Counted from the first letter of the stretch, positions 7,261 to 17,123 are shown. The stretch is DNA of 64,000 nt from an uncultured Oscillospiraceae bacterium (GCA_944387015.1 CALXDH010000012.1:1-64000); one strand, 5' to 3'. The notes: generated from the sequence alone by a model not told the origin. Numbers and translations are program-made.

Positions 7261-8094
7261 TTACAGTGTTTCCTGGACCATCTGTGCAACCTGGGTCTGG
7301 GTAAGGCCCTCAGCGGCACGGATGGAGAAGATCAGGTTGTTCCCGGTCCAGACCGCCACCCGGATCCTGCCGTCCTGGCCCCGCCAGTGGACGGTGGTGC
7401 CGCCGGCGTCCAAGGTGCCGCTCTCGGCGTAGACGGTGTAGTCACCGCTGTTGTCGCTGCTGATGCCATCACCGCCCCGGCTGACCCGGTAGCAGATCTC
7501 CTGCACGTCATCGCTCCAGCGGACCTCCGCCATGGTTCCGGCGATGTCCTGGTAGCATGTCACCTGGAAGCCTGCGGGGGCGTCAGGCACCGGGAAGTCA
7601 AATCCCACGGTGCTGCGCAGCTCCGCCAGGGTCTCGTGCTGGTGGAGGGGACTGATGACCTGGGTACCGCCGCTCTGGGAGATGGAGACGGAGCCGTCGT
7701 CGCCGATGGAGACGGTGCCTTCCCGGTTGCCCAGCAGCACCTGGAACAGTTCCGCCGGCACGTAGATGGTGCCCGGCTCCAGCATGGTGGGAGCGGCCCC
7801 CAGGGAGAAGGGAGCGCTCATACCGATGGCTGTGGAGCTCACCGTCTGGTAGGTGTCCTTTCCCAGCGTCAGATCGATGTGGACCTGACCGGTCTCCACC
7901 CGGGCACCGGGAAGGGAGCCGTCCCAGGTGACGGTCCAGCCCAGGGCCTCACTGACGGACCGCAGAGGCACCATGGTCACCGCCTCCGCATCGGAGACCG
8001 TTTTTCCATCCACAGAGATCCCGGCGGCCAGTGTGGGCAGGCACAGCGAGGCGGAGAGGGCCAGCGAGAGCAAAATCGCAGAAACTCGTTTCAT
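7261..8094 (-). CDS. Secreted protein with copper-amine-oxidase N-like domain
   Basis: This 277-residue exported protein has a signal peptide (MKRVSAILLSLALSASLCLPTLAA), then a copper amine oxidase N-terminal-like domain (VTMVPLRSVSEALGWTVTWDG, YVPAELFQVLLG) over about residues 25-140. A C-terminal region of about 110 residues (FPVPDAPAGFQVTCYQDIAG...) resembles the DUF4367-like domains of clostridial envelope proteins. The start is set at MKRV because AAAGGA lies eight bases upstream; ATG 8097 directly before it is equally possible. It is a partial paralogue of the convergent 6017 gene with the domains in the opposite order. Function is unknown. Confidence 0.78.
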   Translation of the reverse strand: MKRVSAILLSLALSASLCLPTLAAGISVDGKTVSDAEAVTMVPLRSVSEALGWTVTWDGSLPGARVETGQVHIDLTLGKDTYQTVSSTAIGMSAPFSLGAAPTMLEPGTIYVPAELFQVLLGNREGTVSIGDDGSVSISQSGGTQVISPLHQHETLAELRSTVGFDFPVPDAPAGFQVTCYQDIAGTMAEVRWSDDVQEICYRVSRGGDGISSDNSGDYTVYAESGTLDAGGTTVHWRGQDGRIRVAVWTGNNLIFSIRAAEGLTQTQVAQMVQETL

Positions 8095-8204
8095 CATCAG
8101 CATCCTTTCTTTTATGGATTCTATGAAATGAGACGAGGAGGAAAGAAAAAAGTTCCCGCCCAGGGAAAAATTTTCTCCCGGCCTGCAAAAAGACAACAGA
8201 GCGG

Positions 8205-8233
8205 TTGCGTGGGGGAGACGGGACCGCTATAAT
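8205..8233 (+). promoter_or_regulatory. fumC promoter
   Basis: TTGCGT (8205-8210) and TATAAT (8228-8233) are spaced by 17 bp, 35 bp upstream of the fumC start. Confidence 0.7.
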
Positions 8234-8267
8234 GGAGCCATCACAGATGAAACGGGAGGGAACTTGG

Positions 8268-9626
8268 ATGAACACCCGCATGGAACACGACACCATGGGC
8301 GCCGTGGCCGTCCCGGCGGACCGGCATTGGGGCGCCCAGACCCAGCGGAGCCTGGAGAACTTCAGGATCGGCGGCCAGCGCCAGCCCAGGGAGATCATCA
8401 CCGCCTTTGCCTATTTGAAGGAGGCCTGTGCCAAGGCCAATGCCGCATGCGGCAAACTGACGCAGGAACAGGCCGACGCCGTCGCCGCTGTGTGCGGCGA
8501 GATCCGGGCGGGGAAGTGGGACGAGGAATTTCCCCTGGTGGTTTGGCAGACCGGCAGCGGTACCCAGACCAATATGAATGTCAACGAGGTCATCGCCCAC
8601 CTGACGGCGGAGCGGGGCGTGTCCCTGCATCCCAATGACCAGGTCAATGCCTCCCAGTCCAGCAACGACACCTTCCCCTCGGCACTCCATATCGCTGCGG
8701 CTCTGGCGGTAGAGCGGGATGTGATCCCGGCGGCAGAGGCCCTGGCGGAGGCCTTTGGGGAGCTGGAGGCCGCCTATCCGGACCTGATCCGCATCGGCCG
8801 GACCCACCTCCAGGACGCCACGCCGCTGAAATTTGCCCAGGAGGTCTCCGGCTGGCGGGAGCTGGTGGAGGCCCCGGTGCGGATGCTGCGCACGGCGCTG
8901 CCGGAGCTGAGGCGCCTGGCCATCGGCGGTACCGCCGTGGGTACTGGCCTCAACGCCCCCAAGGGGTTTGATGAGATGGTCTGCCAGCGGCTTCGGGAGC
9001 TGACCGGTACCGATTTTACCCCCGATGCCAACAAGTTTCACGCCCTTACCAGCAAGGATGCTCTGGTATTTGCCCACGGGGCGCTGAAGGCTCTTGCGGC
9101 AAACCTGATGAAGATCGCAAATGACATCCGCTTCGAGGCCAGCGGCCCCCGCTGCGGCCTGGGGGAGCTGCGCATCCCGGAAAACGAGCCGGGCTCGTCC
9201 ATCATGCCGGGGAAGGTGAACCCGACCCAGTGCGAGGCGGTGACCATGGTGGCGGTGCAGGTGATGGGTGCCGACGCGGCCATCGGCTTTGCCGCCAGCC
9301 AGGGAAATTTCCAACTCAACGTGTTTTTGCCGGTGTGCGCGTATAATTTCCTCCTCTCTGCCCGGCTGCTGACAGATGCTATGGAGTCCTTCCGGGTCCA
9401 CTGCGTAGAGGGCATCGTGCCCAATGTGGAGCGGATAGAGGAGAACCTCCGCAACTCGCTGATGCTGGTGACCTGCCTGACGCCGAAAATCGGCTATGAG
9501 GCGGCGGCCAACTGTGCCAAAAAGGCTCTGCGGGAGGGGACCTCGCTGAAAGAGGCGGTGGTATCCCTGGGGCTGCTGTCTCCCCGGGAGTTTGACGAGA
9601 CGGTGCGGCCGGAAAAGATGGTGTGA
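8268..9626 (+). CDS. fumC: Class II fumarate hydratase
   Basis: This 452-residue enzyme interconverts fumarate and malate and belongs to the fumarase/aspartase superfamily. Family motifs are present: SSNDTFPSA near residue 130, the catalytic-His segment RTHLQDATPLKF near 180, and the signature GSSIMPGKVNPTQCEA near 310. The start is MNTRMEHD because GGGAGGG precedes it by about eight bases. Class II fumarase is oxygen-stable and iron-free, in contrast to the Fe-S class I enzymes common in anaerobes. It has its own promoter and terminator. An aspartase is the main alternative, but the N-terminus and length fit FumC better. Confidence 0.93.
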   Translation: MNTRMEHDTMGAVAVPADRHWGAQTQRSLENFRIGGQRQPREIITAFAYLKEACAKANAACGKLTQEQADAVAAVCGEIRAGKWDEEFPLVVWQTGSGTQTNMNVNEVIAHLTAERGVSLHPNDQVNASQSSNDTFPSALHIAAALAVERDVIPAAEALAEAFGELEAAYPDLIRIGRTHLQDATPLKFAQEVSGWRELVEAPVRMLRTALPELRRLAIGGTAVGTGLNAPKGFDEMVCQRLRELTGTDFTPDANKFHALTSKDALVFAHGALKALAANLMKIANDIRFEASGPRCGLGELRIPENEPGSSIMPGKVNPTQCEAVTMVAVQVMGADAAIGFAASQGNFQLNVFLPVCAYNFLLSARLLTDAMESFRVHCVEGIVPNVERIEENLRNSLMLVTCLTPKIGYEAAANCAKKALREGTSLKEAVVSLGLLSPREFDETVRPEKMV

Positions 9627-9633
9627 CCCAAAT

Positions 9634-9667
9634 GCCCGGGGCGGAAAACCGCCCCGGGCTTCTGTTT
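9634..9667 (+). terminator. fumC terminator
   Basis: GCCCGGGGCGG pairs perfectly with CCGCCCCGGGC around AAAA, followed by TTCTGTTTG, eight bases after the stop. Confidence 0.8.
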
Positions 9668-9873
9668 GCCTGCCTCTCAGCTTCTGGGCGCATAATTCTT
9701 CGTCAAAAAGTCTTGGCAGTTCCCCGGGCGGGGCCAGGGGGACTGCCGGTTTCGGTGAGGAAATATATGCATCAATAATGAATATAATCTGTATATATAC
9801 AGTATTCTGACAGATATATGACAATTCATGCAAAAATGCCCACAAAATGGAAGAAATGTTGTGCAACATCCTA

Positions 9874-9904
9874 ATTGCATATTTATGCATATATAGCGTA
9901 TAAT
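9874..9904 (+). promoter_or_regulatory. argG promoter overlapped by an ARG-box-like palindrome
   Basis: TTGCAT (9875-9880) and TATAAT (9899-9904) form a promoter with an 18-bp spacer. The -35 is part of the palindrome TGCATATTTATGCA (9876-9889), which fits the ArgR/AhrC half-site pattern (TGNAT, AT-rich centre, ATNCA). An ArgR-type repressor bound here would block polymerase. The AT-rich 200 bp upstream contain further imperfect half-sites such as ATGCATCAATAATGAATA (9768-9785). No other gene lies between fumC and argG. Confidence 0.65.
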
Positions 9905-9947
9905 TTAAACATCATCAAACAACAAATGCTTCTGGGAGGTACATACC

Positions 9948-11174
9948 ATGGCTAAGAATAAGAAAGACATCAAGAAGATCGTGCTGGCTTACTCCGGCGG
10001 TCTGGATACATCCATCATTATCCCCTGGCTGAAGGAGAACTACAACAACCCCGAGATCATCGCCGTGGCCGGCAACGTGGGCCAGAACGATGAGCTGGAG
10101 GGCCTGGAGGAGAAGGCCATCAAGACCGGCGCCTCCAAGCTGTATGTGGCGGACCTGGTGGACGAGATGGTGGACGACGTCATCATCCCCTCCATGATGA
10201 TGGGCGCCAAGTACGAGGAGTACCTGCTGGGTACTGCCTTCGCCCGGCCCGTCATCGCCAAGAGCCTGGTGGAGATCGCCAAGAAGGAGGGCGCCGACGC
10301 CATCGCCCACGGCTGCACCGGCAAGGGCAACGACCAGGTCCGGTTCGAGCTGGCCATCAAGCGCTTCGCTCCCGAGATGACCATCATCGCCCCCTGGAGA
10401 GAGTGGGACATCAAGGGCCGTGACGAGGAGATCGACTACGCCGAGGCCCACCACGTGCCCCTGAAGATCTCCCGGGAGACCAATTACTCCAAGGATAAGA
10501 ACCTCTGGCACCTCTCTCACGAGGGCCTGGATCTGGAGGACCCCGCCAACGAGCCCCAGTACGACAAGCCCGGCTTCCTGGAGATGGGCGTCTCCCCGGC
10601 CATGGCTCCCGACAAGGCCACCTATGTGACATTGGACTTTGAAAAGGGCTGGCCCGTGGCCATCGACGGCGAGAAGATGAAGGCCAGCGCCATCATCGAA
10701 AAGCTCAACGCTCTGGGCGGTGCCAACGGCATCGGATTGCTGGACATCGTGGAAAACCGGCTGGTGGGCATGAAGGACCGGGGCGTCTATGAGACTCCCG
10801 GCGGCACCATCCTCTACAAGGCCCACGAGGTCCTGGAGATGATCACCATCGACAAGGACACCAAGCACATGAAGAGCAAGCTGGCGGTGGACTTTGCTGA
10901 CCTGGTGTACAACGGCAAGTGGTTCACCCCCCTGCGGGAGGCCCTCACCGCCTTCGCCCTGGAGACCCAGAAGCACGTCACCGGCACCGTGAAGCTCAAG
11001 CTCTACAAGGGCAACATCATCACCGCCTCCGTCACCTCTCCGGAGTCTCTGTACTCCGAGAAGCTGGTGACCTTCAACGAGAGCGACTACGACCAGACCA
11101 ACGCCACCGGCTTCATCAACCTCTGGGGCCTGCCCGATACCGTGCTGGCCCTCCGGGAGGAAGGAAAGCTGTAA
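9948..11174 (+). CDS. argG: Argininosuccinate synthase
   Basis: This 408-residue enzyme condenses citrulline and aspartate with ATP to argininosuccinate, the penultimate step of arginine synthesis. The N-type ATP-pyrophosphatase P-loop [10 protein letters not shown] lies at about 14-23, and the segments [13 protein letters not shown] and APWREWD are diagnostic of the family. GGGAGGT stands ten bases before the ATG. It is the first gene of a seven-gene arginine cluster and carries the only clear promoter with an ARG-box-like operator, so it is probably repressed by arginine. Confidence 0.97.
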   Translation: MAKNKKDIKKIVLAYSGGLDTSIIIPWLKENYNNPEIIAVAGNVGQNDELEGLEEKAIKTGASKLYVADLVDEMVDDVIIPSMMMGAKYEEYLLGTAFARPVIAKSLVEIAKKEGADAIAHGCTGKGNDQVRFELAIKRFAPEMTIIAPWREWDIKGRDEEIDYAEAHHVPLKISRETNYSKDKNLWHLSHEGLDLEDPANEPQYDKPGFLEMGVSPAMAPDKATYVTLDFEKGWPVAIDGEKMKASAIIEKLNALGGANGIGLLDIVENRLVGMKDRGVYETPGGTILYKAHEVLEMITIDKDTKHMKSKLAVDFADLVYNGKWFTPLREALTAFALETQKHVTGTVKLKLYKGNIITASVTSPESLYSEKLVTFNESDYDQTNATGFINLWGLPDTVLALREEGKL

Positions 11175-11184
11175 GAGAGAACCT

Positions 11185-11318
11185 AGGAGGGGAGCAGGCT
11201 CCCCTCCTAACCTCCCCCCACACCAGTGACATCGGTCACTGGTGTGCGCGCCCCAGGGGCGCGCGGGTCAAAGTATTTTCGGCAGGTACACGCCCTGCCG
11301 AAAATGATTGAAAGACCC
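11185..11318 (+). ncRNA. Clustered stem-loops between argG and argH
   Basis: Four consecutive inverted repeats fill most of the 234-bp gap: 11185-11195/11198-11208, 11220-11230/11235-11245, 11246-11254/11256-11264 and 11276-11286/11294-11304. The last is nested inside an outer GGGTC/GACCC stem (11265-11269/11314-11318). None has a clear U-run for rightward termination. The cluster could tune argH expression, protect mRNA ends after processing, or be a dispersed repetitive element. Function is unknown. Confidence 0.5.
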
Positions 11319-11408
11319 GGCGGGGGAAATCCAAGATACAACCACACGACCACAGGAGCGGGGCGGAGAGACATCTTCGTCCCGCCTCCTGGATGAAAGG
11401 ACACTGCT

Positions 11409-12791
11409 ATGAAACTCTGGTCCGGGCGGTTCGGCAAGGATACCGACGCCCTTGTCAATGACTTCAACGCCTCCATCCAGTTTGACCAGCGGCTCTACAA
11501 GGAGGACATCACCGGCTCCATGGCCCATGCCAAGATGCTGGGGGCCACGGGCATCATCTCCGCCGCCGACGCGGAGGCCATCGTGCAGGGCCTCCAGTCC
11601 ATCCTCTCCGACATCGAGGCGGGGAAGGTGGAATTCACCGCCGACAACGAGGATATCCACATGAATGTGGAGGCCCTCCTCACCGCCCGCATCGGGGACG
11701 CGGGAAAGCGCCTCCACACCGGCCGCTCCCGGAACGACCAGGTGGCCCTGGACTTCCGGATGTACGTCCGGGAGCAGATCCCCGTCATCGTGGGCCAGCT
11801 CCTGGAGCTGGAGGCGGTGCTCTGCCGCCAGGCCAAGAAGTACCAGACCGCCGTCATGCCCGGCTACACCCATCTCCAGCGGGCTCAGCCCATCTCCTTT
11901 GCCCAGCACCTCATGGCCTACGCTGCACAGCTCAGCCGGGACGTCACCCGGCTGGAGGACTGTGCCAAGCGGCTGAACTACTGCCCCCTGGGCTCCGGCG
12001 CCCTGGCGGGCACAACCTATCCCATCGACCGCTTCATGACCGCCAAGAGCCTGGGCTTTGACGGGCCCATGGGCAACTCCCTGGACGGTGTCTCCGACCG
12101 GGACTACGCTCTGGAGTTTTTGAGTGCCCTCTCTGTCCTCATGATGCATCTCTCCCGCTTTTCCGAGGAGGTCATTCTCTGGTGCAGCTGGGAGTTCAAG
12201 TTCATCGAGCTGGACGACGCCTACGCCACCGGCTCTTCCATCATGCCCCAGAAGAAGAACCCCGACGTGGCCGAGCTGGTGCGGGGCAAGACGGGCCGGG
12301 TCTACGGCGACCTCATGAGCCTCCTCACCGCCATGAAGGGTCTGCCTCTTGCCTACAACAAGGATATGCAGGAGGACAAGGAGCCGGTCTTTGACGCGGT
12401 GGATACCGTGGAGATGTGCCTGCCGGTCTTTGCCGCCATGCTGGACACCATGACTGTCCGCACCGACAACATGCGCAAGGCGGCAGGCCACGGCTTCATC
12501 AACGCCACCGACTGCGCCGACTACCTCACCAAAAAGGGCATGCCCTTCCGGGACGCCTACACCGTCACCGGCCATCTGGTGGCCCAGTGCACGGCGGCAG
12601 GGAAGACCCTGGAGGAACTGACCCTCCCGGAGCTGAAAGCCGCCTCCGACCTCTTCGAGGAGGACGTCTACGACGCGCTGAACCTGGAGAACTGCATGGC
12701 CCTGCGGAATAGCTACGGCGGTCCCGCCGTGGCGGAGACCACCCGCCAGATCGCGGAGATGGAAGATTTCATCCAGGCCCATACCAAATAA
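11409..12791 (+). CDS. argH: Argininosuccinate lyase
   Basis: This 460-residue enzyme splits argininosuccinate into arginine and fumarate, the last step of the pathway. It belongs to the fumarase/aspartase superfamily: the signature [16 protein letters not shown] is near residue 277, the catalytic segment [14 protein letters not shown] near 105, and [10 protein letters not shown] near 155. AAAGGA precedes the ATG. The released fumarate could feed the upstream fumC product, but that gene is transcribed independently. Confidence 0.97.
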   Translation: MKLWSGRFGKDTDALVNDFNASIQFDQRLYKEDITGSMAHAKMLGATGIISAADAEAIVQGLQSILSDIEAGKVEFTADNEDIHMNVEALLTARIGDAGKRLHTGRSRNDQVALDFRMYVREQIPVIVGQLLELEAVLCRQAKKYQTAVMPGYTHLQRAQPISFAQHLMAYAAQLSRDVTRLEDCAKRLNYCPLGSGALAGTTYPIDRFMTAKSLGFDGPMGNSLDGVSDRDYALEFLSALSVLMMHLSRFSEEVILWCSWEFKFIELDDAYATGSSIMPQKKNPDVAELVRGKTGRVYGDLMSLLTAMKGLPLAYNKDMQEDKEPVFDAVDTVEMCLPVFAAMLDTMTVRTDNMRKAAGHGFINATDCADYLTKKGMPFRDAYTVTGHLVAQCTAAGKTLEELTLPELKAASDLFEEDVYDALNLENCMALRNSYGGPAVAETTRQIAEMEDFIQAHTK

Positions 12792-12809
12792 ATAAGGGAG
12801 ATGTTCCCA

Positions 12810-13739
12810 TTGAAACCCAAGGTTTATATCGACGGCAAGGAGGGCACCACCGGCCTCCAGATCTATGACCGCCTGGCAAAGCGGGAGGATATTGAGCTGC
12901 TCCTCATCGACGAGGACAAGCGCAAGGACCCCGCGGAGCGCAAAAAGCTCATGGACGCCTCGGACATCGTCTTTTTGTGCCTGCCCGACGCGGCGGCCAT
13001 CGAGGCGGTGGAGTTGGTGGAAAACCCCAATACCGCCATCATCGACGCCTCCACCGCCCACCGTACCGCTCCGGGGTGGGTCTACGGCTTCCCGGAGCTG
13101 AAACCCGGACAGCGGGAGGCCATCGCCAAGGCCAAGCGGGTGGCCAACCCCGGCTGCCACGCCACAGGCTTCATTTCCGTGGTGTACCCCCTGGTGGAGG
13201 CGGGACTGCTGCCCCCGGACGCGGACCTTTCCTGCTTCTCCCTCACCGGCTACTCCGGCGGCGGCAAGAAGATGATCGCCCAGTATGAGGCGGCGGACCG
13301 CCCGGCGGAGCTGGCAAGCCCCTGCCCCTACGGCCTGGGCCAGACCCACAAGCACCTGCCGGAGATGCAGACTATCTGCGGCCTTGAAAAGCCGCCGGTG
13401 TTCGTCCCGGTGGTGGATGACTACTACAAGGGCATGGCCACCACCATCATGCTCCACACCAGTCAATTAAAGGGCGTCACCTCCCTCCATCAGGTGTGGG
13501 AGGCCTACGCCGCCCACTACGCCGGGCAGCAGATGGTGAAGGTGGCCTCGGAGGGCGCCGCCAAGCTGTACGCCGGCGTCAAGGCCGGGGACAACGATCT
13601 TACCATCGTGGTGGCGGGCAACGACGCATCCTTCACCGTCACGGCCCTCTTTGACAATCTGGGCAAGGGGGCCTCCGGCGCCGCCGTCCAGAACATGAAC
13701 ATTATGCTGGGGCTGGAGGAGAGCACAAGCCTTCTCTGA
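12810..13739 (+). CDS. argC: N-acetyl-gamma-glutamyl-phosphate reductase (short type)
   Basis: This 309-residue NADPH-dependent enzyme reduces N-acetylglutamyl phosphate to the semialdehyde. The Rossmann start KPKVYIDGKEGTTGLQIYDRL and the active-site Cys in NPGCHATGF (near residue 115) identify ArgC of the short form. The start is taken as TTG 12810: AAGGGAG (12794-12800) directly abuts an in-frame ATG at 12801, too close to use, but lies nine bases before the TTG, and family members begin MKPKV. It is the third gene of the arg cluster, 18 bp after argH. Confidence 0.93.
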   Translation: MKPKVYIDGKEGTTGLQIYDRLAKREDIELLLIDEDKRKDPAERKKLMDASDIVFLCLPDAAAIEAVELVENPNTAIIDASTAHRTAPGWVYGFPELKPGQREAIAKAKRVANPGCHATGFISVVYPLVEAGLLPPDADLSCFSLTGYSGGGKKMIAQYEAADRPAELASPCPYGLGQTHKHLPEMQTICGLEKPPVFVPVVDDYYKGMATTIMLHTSQLKGVTSLHQVWEAYAAHYAGQQMVKVASEGAAKLYAGVKAGDNDLTIVVAGNDASFTVTALFDNLGKGASGAAVQNMNIMLGLEESTSLL

Positions 13740-13812
13740 CCCTCAGTTTCCACAACATTTCACCCCATCCACCGGCGGCCACAGGCCCCGGCCGATCAAT
13801 AAGGAGGAACTT

Positions 13813-15039
13813 ATGCTCAAGTATATCGACGGCGGCGTCTGCGCCGCCCAGGGCTTCCGGGCCGCGGGCATCCATGTGGGCGTCAAGACCCACGCCGCCT
13901 GGAAAAAGGACGTGGCCCTCATTGTCTCCGACGTGGACTGCGCGGCGGCGGCCATGTTCACCACCAACGTAGTGAAGGCCGCGCCCATCCATGTGGACCG
14001 CAAGCACCTGGCGGACGGCAAGGCCCGGGCTATCGTGGCCAACAGCGGCAACGCCAATGCCTGTGCTCCCCAGGGGGAGGAAAACGCCATCAAGATGTGC
14101 GCAGCGGCGGCCAAGGCCATCGGCTGCCCACCGGAGGACGTGCTGGTCTCTTCCACCGGCGTTATCGGCCAGACATTGAAGGTCCAGGTGATCGAGGAGG
14201 GCATGCCGGCGCTGTATGAGGCGCTGGACCACTCTGTGGAGGCCAGCGATGCTGCGGCCCACGCCATCATGACCACCGACACCGTGAAAAAGGAAGTGGC
14301 GGTGGAGACCGTCATCGGCGGCAAGACCGTCCGCATGGGCGGCATCGCCAAAGGCTCCGGCATGATCCACCCCAATATGGGCACGATGCTGTGCTTTTTG
14401 ACCACTGACTGCGCCATTTCTCCGGCTATGATCCGCGCCGCGCTGAAGGAAGTGGTGTGCAAGACCTTCAACCGCATCAGCGTGGACGGCGACACCTCCA
14501 CCAACGACTCCTGCATCGTCCTGGCAAACGGTCTGACGGGCAACGCGGAGATCACGGAGCAGGGGGCGGACTACCAGGCCTTCACGGAGGCACTGATGAC
14601 CCTCTGCACGGAGCTTGCCCGGAAGATGGCCGCCGACGGCGAGGGCGCCAAGCACCTCATCACCTGCACCGTCACCGGCGCGGCGGACGAAAAGACTGCC
14701 GAGACCGTGGCCCGGTCCGTTATCTCCTCCACCCTCACCAAGGCTGCTATCTTCGGCGCCGACGCCAACTGGGGCCGGGTGCTGTGTGCCATGGGCTACT
14801 CCGGGGCAGAGTTCGACCCGGAGACTGTGGACGTGTCCTTTGCCAGTGCGGCGGGAGACATCGCCGTGTGCGAAAAGGGCCGGGGCCTTCCCTTTGATGA
14901 GGACCTGGCCAAGAAGATCCTGACGGAGCACGATGTGGAGATCCGCATCTCCATGGGTGCCGGCGCGGGAACGGCCACCTGCTGGGGCTGCGACATCACC
15001 TACGATTACATCAAGATCAACGGGGACTACCGCACCTGA
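13813..15039 (+). CDS. argJ: Glutamate N-acetyltransferase / ornithine acetyltransferase
   Basis: This 408-residue enzyme transfers the acetyl group from N-acetylornithine to glutamate, recycling acetyl groups; bifunctional forms also use acetyl-CoA. The autoproteolysis and nucleophile segment GIAKGSGMIHPNMGTMLCFL contains the conserved Thr that becomes the N-terminus of the beta chain. SVDGDTSTNDS and GADANWGR are further family signatures. AAGGAGG precedes the ATG. No argA-like gene is present, so ArgJ is likely to perform the first as well as the fifth step. Confidence 0.95.
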   Translation: MLKYIDGGVCAAQGFRAAGIHVGVKTHAAWKKDVALIVSDVDCAAAAMFTTNVVKAAPIHVDRKHLADGKARAIVANSGNANACAPQGEENAIKMCAAAAKAIGCPPEDVLVSSTGVIGQTLKVQVIEEGMPALYEALDHSVEASDAAAHAIMTTDTVKKEVAVETVIGGKTVRMGGIAKGSGMIHPNMGTMLCFLTTDCAISPAMIRAALKEVVCKTFNRISVDGDTSTNDSCIVLANGLTGNAEITEQGADYQAFTEALMTLCTELARKMAADGEGAKHLITCTVTGAADEKTAETVARSVISSTLTKAAIFGADANWGRVLCAMGYSGAEFDPETVDVSFASAAGDIAVCEKGRGLPFDEDLAKKILTEHDVEIRISMGAGAGTATCWGCDITYDYIKINGDYRT

Positions 15040-15081
15040 CGGTCCGTCCCCATCTCTACACCACAAAAGGAGCTGATTCCC

Positions 15082-15948
15082 ATGTCCTCCCATGCGCAGC
15101 AGGCCCAGACTCTGGTGGAGGCCCTGCCCTATATTCAAAAATTCACCGGCAAAACCATCGTCATCAAATACGGCGGCAACGCCATGATCTCCGATGAGCT
15201 TCGCAAGGCCGTCATGAGCGACATCATCCTCTTGTCCCTGGTAGGCATCCGGGTGGTGGTGGTCCACGGCGGCGGGCCGGAGATCTCCGCCATGCTCAAG
15301 AAGATCGGCCATGAGTCCCACTTTGTGGACGGCCTGCGCTACACCGACGAGGAGACCATGGATGTGGTCCAGAGCGTGCTGTGCGGCAAGGTCAACAAGA
15401 ACCTGGTGGCCCAGCTGAACCGTCTGGGCGGCCAGGCCATCGGCCTTTGCGGCATGGACGGCGCTATGTTCCAGGCTGAGCAGCTGGACGCAAAGTACGG
15501 CTTGGTGGGCAGAATCACCGGCGTAAACCCGGAGCCGGTGGAAAACGCCCTTATGACCGGCTACATCCCGGTGGTGTCCACCGTGGCCCAGGGCGTGGAC
15601 GCCGACACCGCCTACAACATCAATGCCGACACCGCCGCCGCCAAGCTGGCGGAGGCCCTGGGGGCGGAGAAGCTGATCCTCCTGACAGATGTCCGGGGCC
15701 TTCTGCGGGATCCCAAGGACGAGGAGACGCTCATCCATGTGCTGCATACCTACGACGTGCCGGCCCTCATTGCCCAGGGGATCATCTCCGGAGGTATGAT
15801 CCCCAAGATGGAGTGCAGCGTGGAGGCCATCCACGGCGGTGTGGAGCGAGTCCACATCCTGGACGGCCGCATCCCCCATTCCATTTTGATCGAGCTGCTC
15901 TCAGACCGCGGCATCGGAACCATGCTGAAAAAGGAGGACGAAGCATGA
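15082..15948 (+). CDS. argB: Acetylglutamate kinase
   Basis: This 288-residue amino-acid kinase phosphorylates N-acetylglutamate. The nucleotide-binding Lys lies in IVIKYGGNAM, the substrate loop in VVVVHGGGPEISAML, and the C-terminal motif GISGGMIPKMECS-like segment (IISGGMIPKM) binds ATP. The N-terminal helix (AQTLVEALPYIQKF) is the type that gives arginine-sensitive hexamers, so feedback inhibition is likely. AAAGGAG precedes the start. Its TGA overlaps the argD start (ATGA), implying translational coupling. Confidence 0.96.
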   Translation: MSSHAQQAQTLVEALPYIQKFTGKTIVIKYGGNAMISDELRKAVMSDIILLSLVGIRVVVVHGGGPEISAMLKKIGHESHFVDGLRYTDEETMDVVQSVLCGKVNKNLVAQLNRLGGQAIGLCGMDGAMFQAEQLDAKYGLVGRITGVNPEPVENALMTGYIPVVSTVAQGVDADTAYNINADTAAAKLAEALGAEKLILLTDVRGLLRDPKDEETLIHVLHTYDVPALIAQGIISGGMIPKMECSVEAIHGGVERVHILDGRIPHSILIELLSDRGIGTMLKKEDEA

Positions 15949-17123
15949 CCAGCAAAGACATCATGGCCCTGACGGACCAGTACATCATGCATACCTACGG
16001 CCGCTTCCCGGTGGCCATCGACCACGGTGAGGGTGCCACCCTCTACGACCCGGAGGGCAACGCCTACATCGACTTCACCAGCGGCATCGGCGTTACCGAC
16101 CTGGGCTACGGCAACACCGCCTGGGCAGATGCCATCGCCGCCCAGGCCAAGAAACTGGGGCACGTGTCCAACCTCTTCTATACCGAGCCTGCCGCCCGCC
16201 TTGCCGAGATCCTGTGCAAGCGCACCGGCGAGAGCTGCGTCTTTTTTGCCAATGGCGGCGGCGAAGCCAACGAGGGCATGATCAAGCTGGCGAGAAAGTA
16301 CAGCTTTGACAAGTACGGCAAAGGCCGTGCCACCATCATCACGCTGAACAACTCCTTCCATGGCCGCACCATCACCACCCTCATGGCCACCGGCCAGGAG
16401 GTGTTCCACAACTACTTCTTCCCCTTCACGGAAGGGTTCCGCTATGCCGACGCCAACGACCTGGACTCCCTGGAGGACGCTGCCGGCAGCGACGTGTGCG
16501 CCGTGATGATGGAGCTGGTCCAGGGCGAGGGCGGTGTGCTGCCCCTGGACAAGGCGTACGTCCAGGCGGTGGCCAAGCTCTGCGCCGAGCGGGACTGGCT
16601 GCTGCTGGTGGATGAGGTCCAGACCGGCGTGGGCCGGACCGGCAGCCTCTTTGCCTTCCAGCAGTATGGCATTTTGCCCGACGTAGTGTCCTTTGCCAAG
16701 GGCATCGCCGGCGGCCTCCCCATGAGCGGCATCCTGGCCAGTGAGAAGTGCCGGAACGTCCTGGGGCCCGGCATGCATGCCACCACCTTCGGCGCCAATC
16801 CCGTCTGCGCCGCAGCGGGCCTGGTGGTGCAGGAGACCCTCTCCGACGATTTCCTGCGGGAGGTCACCGCCAAGGGTGAATACCTGCGCGGCGCCATCGA
16901 GGCGCTGGACCTGCCCTGCTTCGGCAAGACCCGGGGTCTGGGCCTCATGATCGGCATCGAGGTCAAGGAGGGCTATACCAATAAGGAGATCGCGGGCAAG
17001 CTCATTGAAAATGGACTGCTGGTCCTTACCGCCGGCCCTGGCATGCGGCTGCTGCCGCCGCTGGTGATCTCCAAGGAGGAGATGGACCAGGGCGTTGCCA
17101 TCATGAAAAAAGTCCTGGGCTGA
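15945..17123 (+). CDS. argD: Acetylornithine aminotransferase
   Basis: This 392-residue PLP enzyme of the class III aminotransferase family makes N-acetylornithine from the semialdehyde and glutamate. The PLP-Asp segment LLVDEVQTGVGRTG and the Schiff-base Lys in VVSFAKGIAGGLPM are intact. The start is the ATG overlapping the argB stop by four bases. Such enzymes often also accept other omega-amino substrates, but the operon context points to arginine synthesis. Confidence 0.95.
   Translation: MTSKDIMALTDQYIMHTYGRFPVAIDHGEGATLYDPEGNAYIDFTSGIGVTDLGYGNTAWADAIAAQAKKLGHVSNLFYTEPAARLAEILCKRTGESCVFFANGGGEANEGMIKLARKYSFDKYGKGRATIITLNNSFHGRTITTLMATGQEVFHNYFFPFTEGFRYADANDLDSLEDAAGSDVCAVMMELVQGEGGVLPLDKAYVQAVAKLCAERDWLLLVDEVQTGVGRTGSLFAFQQYGILPDVVSFAKGIAGGLPMSGILASEKCRNVLGPGMHATTFGANPVCAAAGLVVQETLSDDFLREVTAKGEYLRGAIEALDLPCFGKTRGLGLMIGIEVKEGYTNKEIAGKLIENGLLVLTAGPGMRLLPPLVISKEEMDQGVAIMKKVLG

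Noticed and set aside
11268..15879. Two minus-strand frames of over 700 codons across argH-argC-argJ-argB
   Set aside because: They lie antisense to four well-identified arginine genes and have no ribosome sites or recognisable domains.
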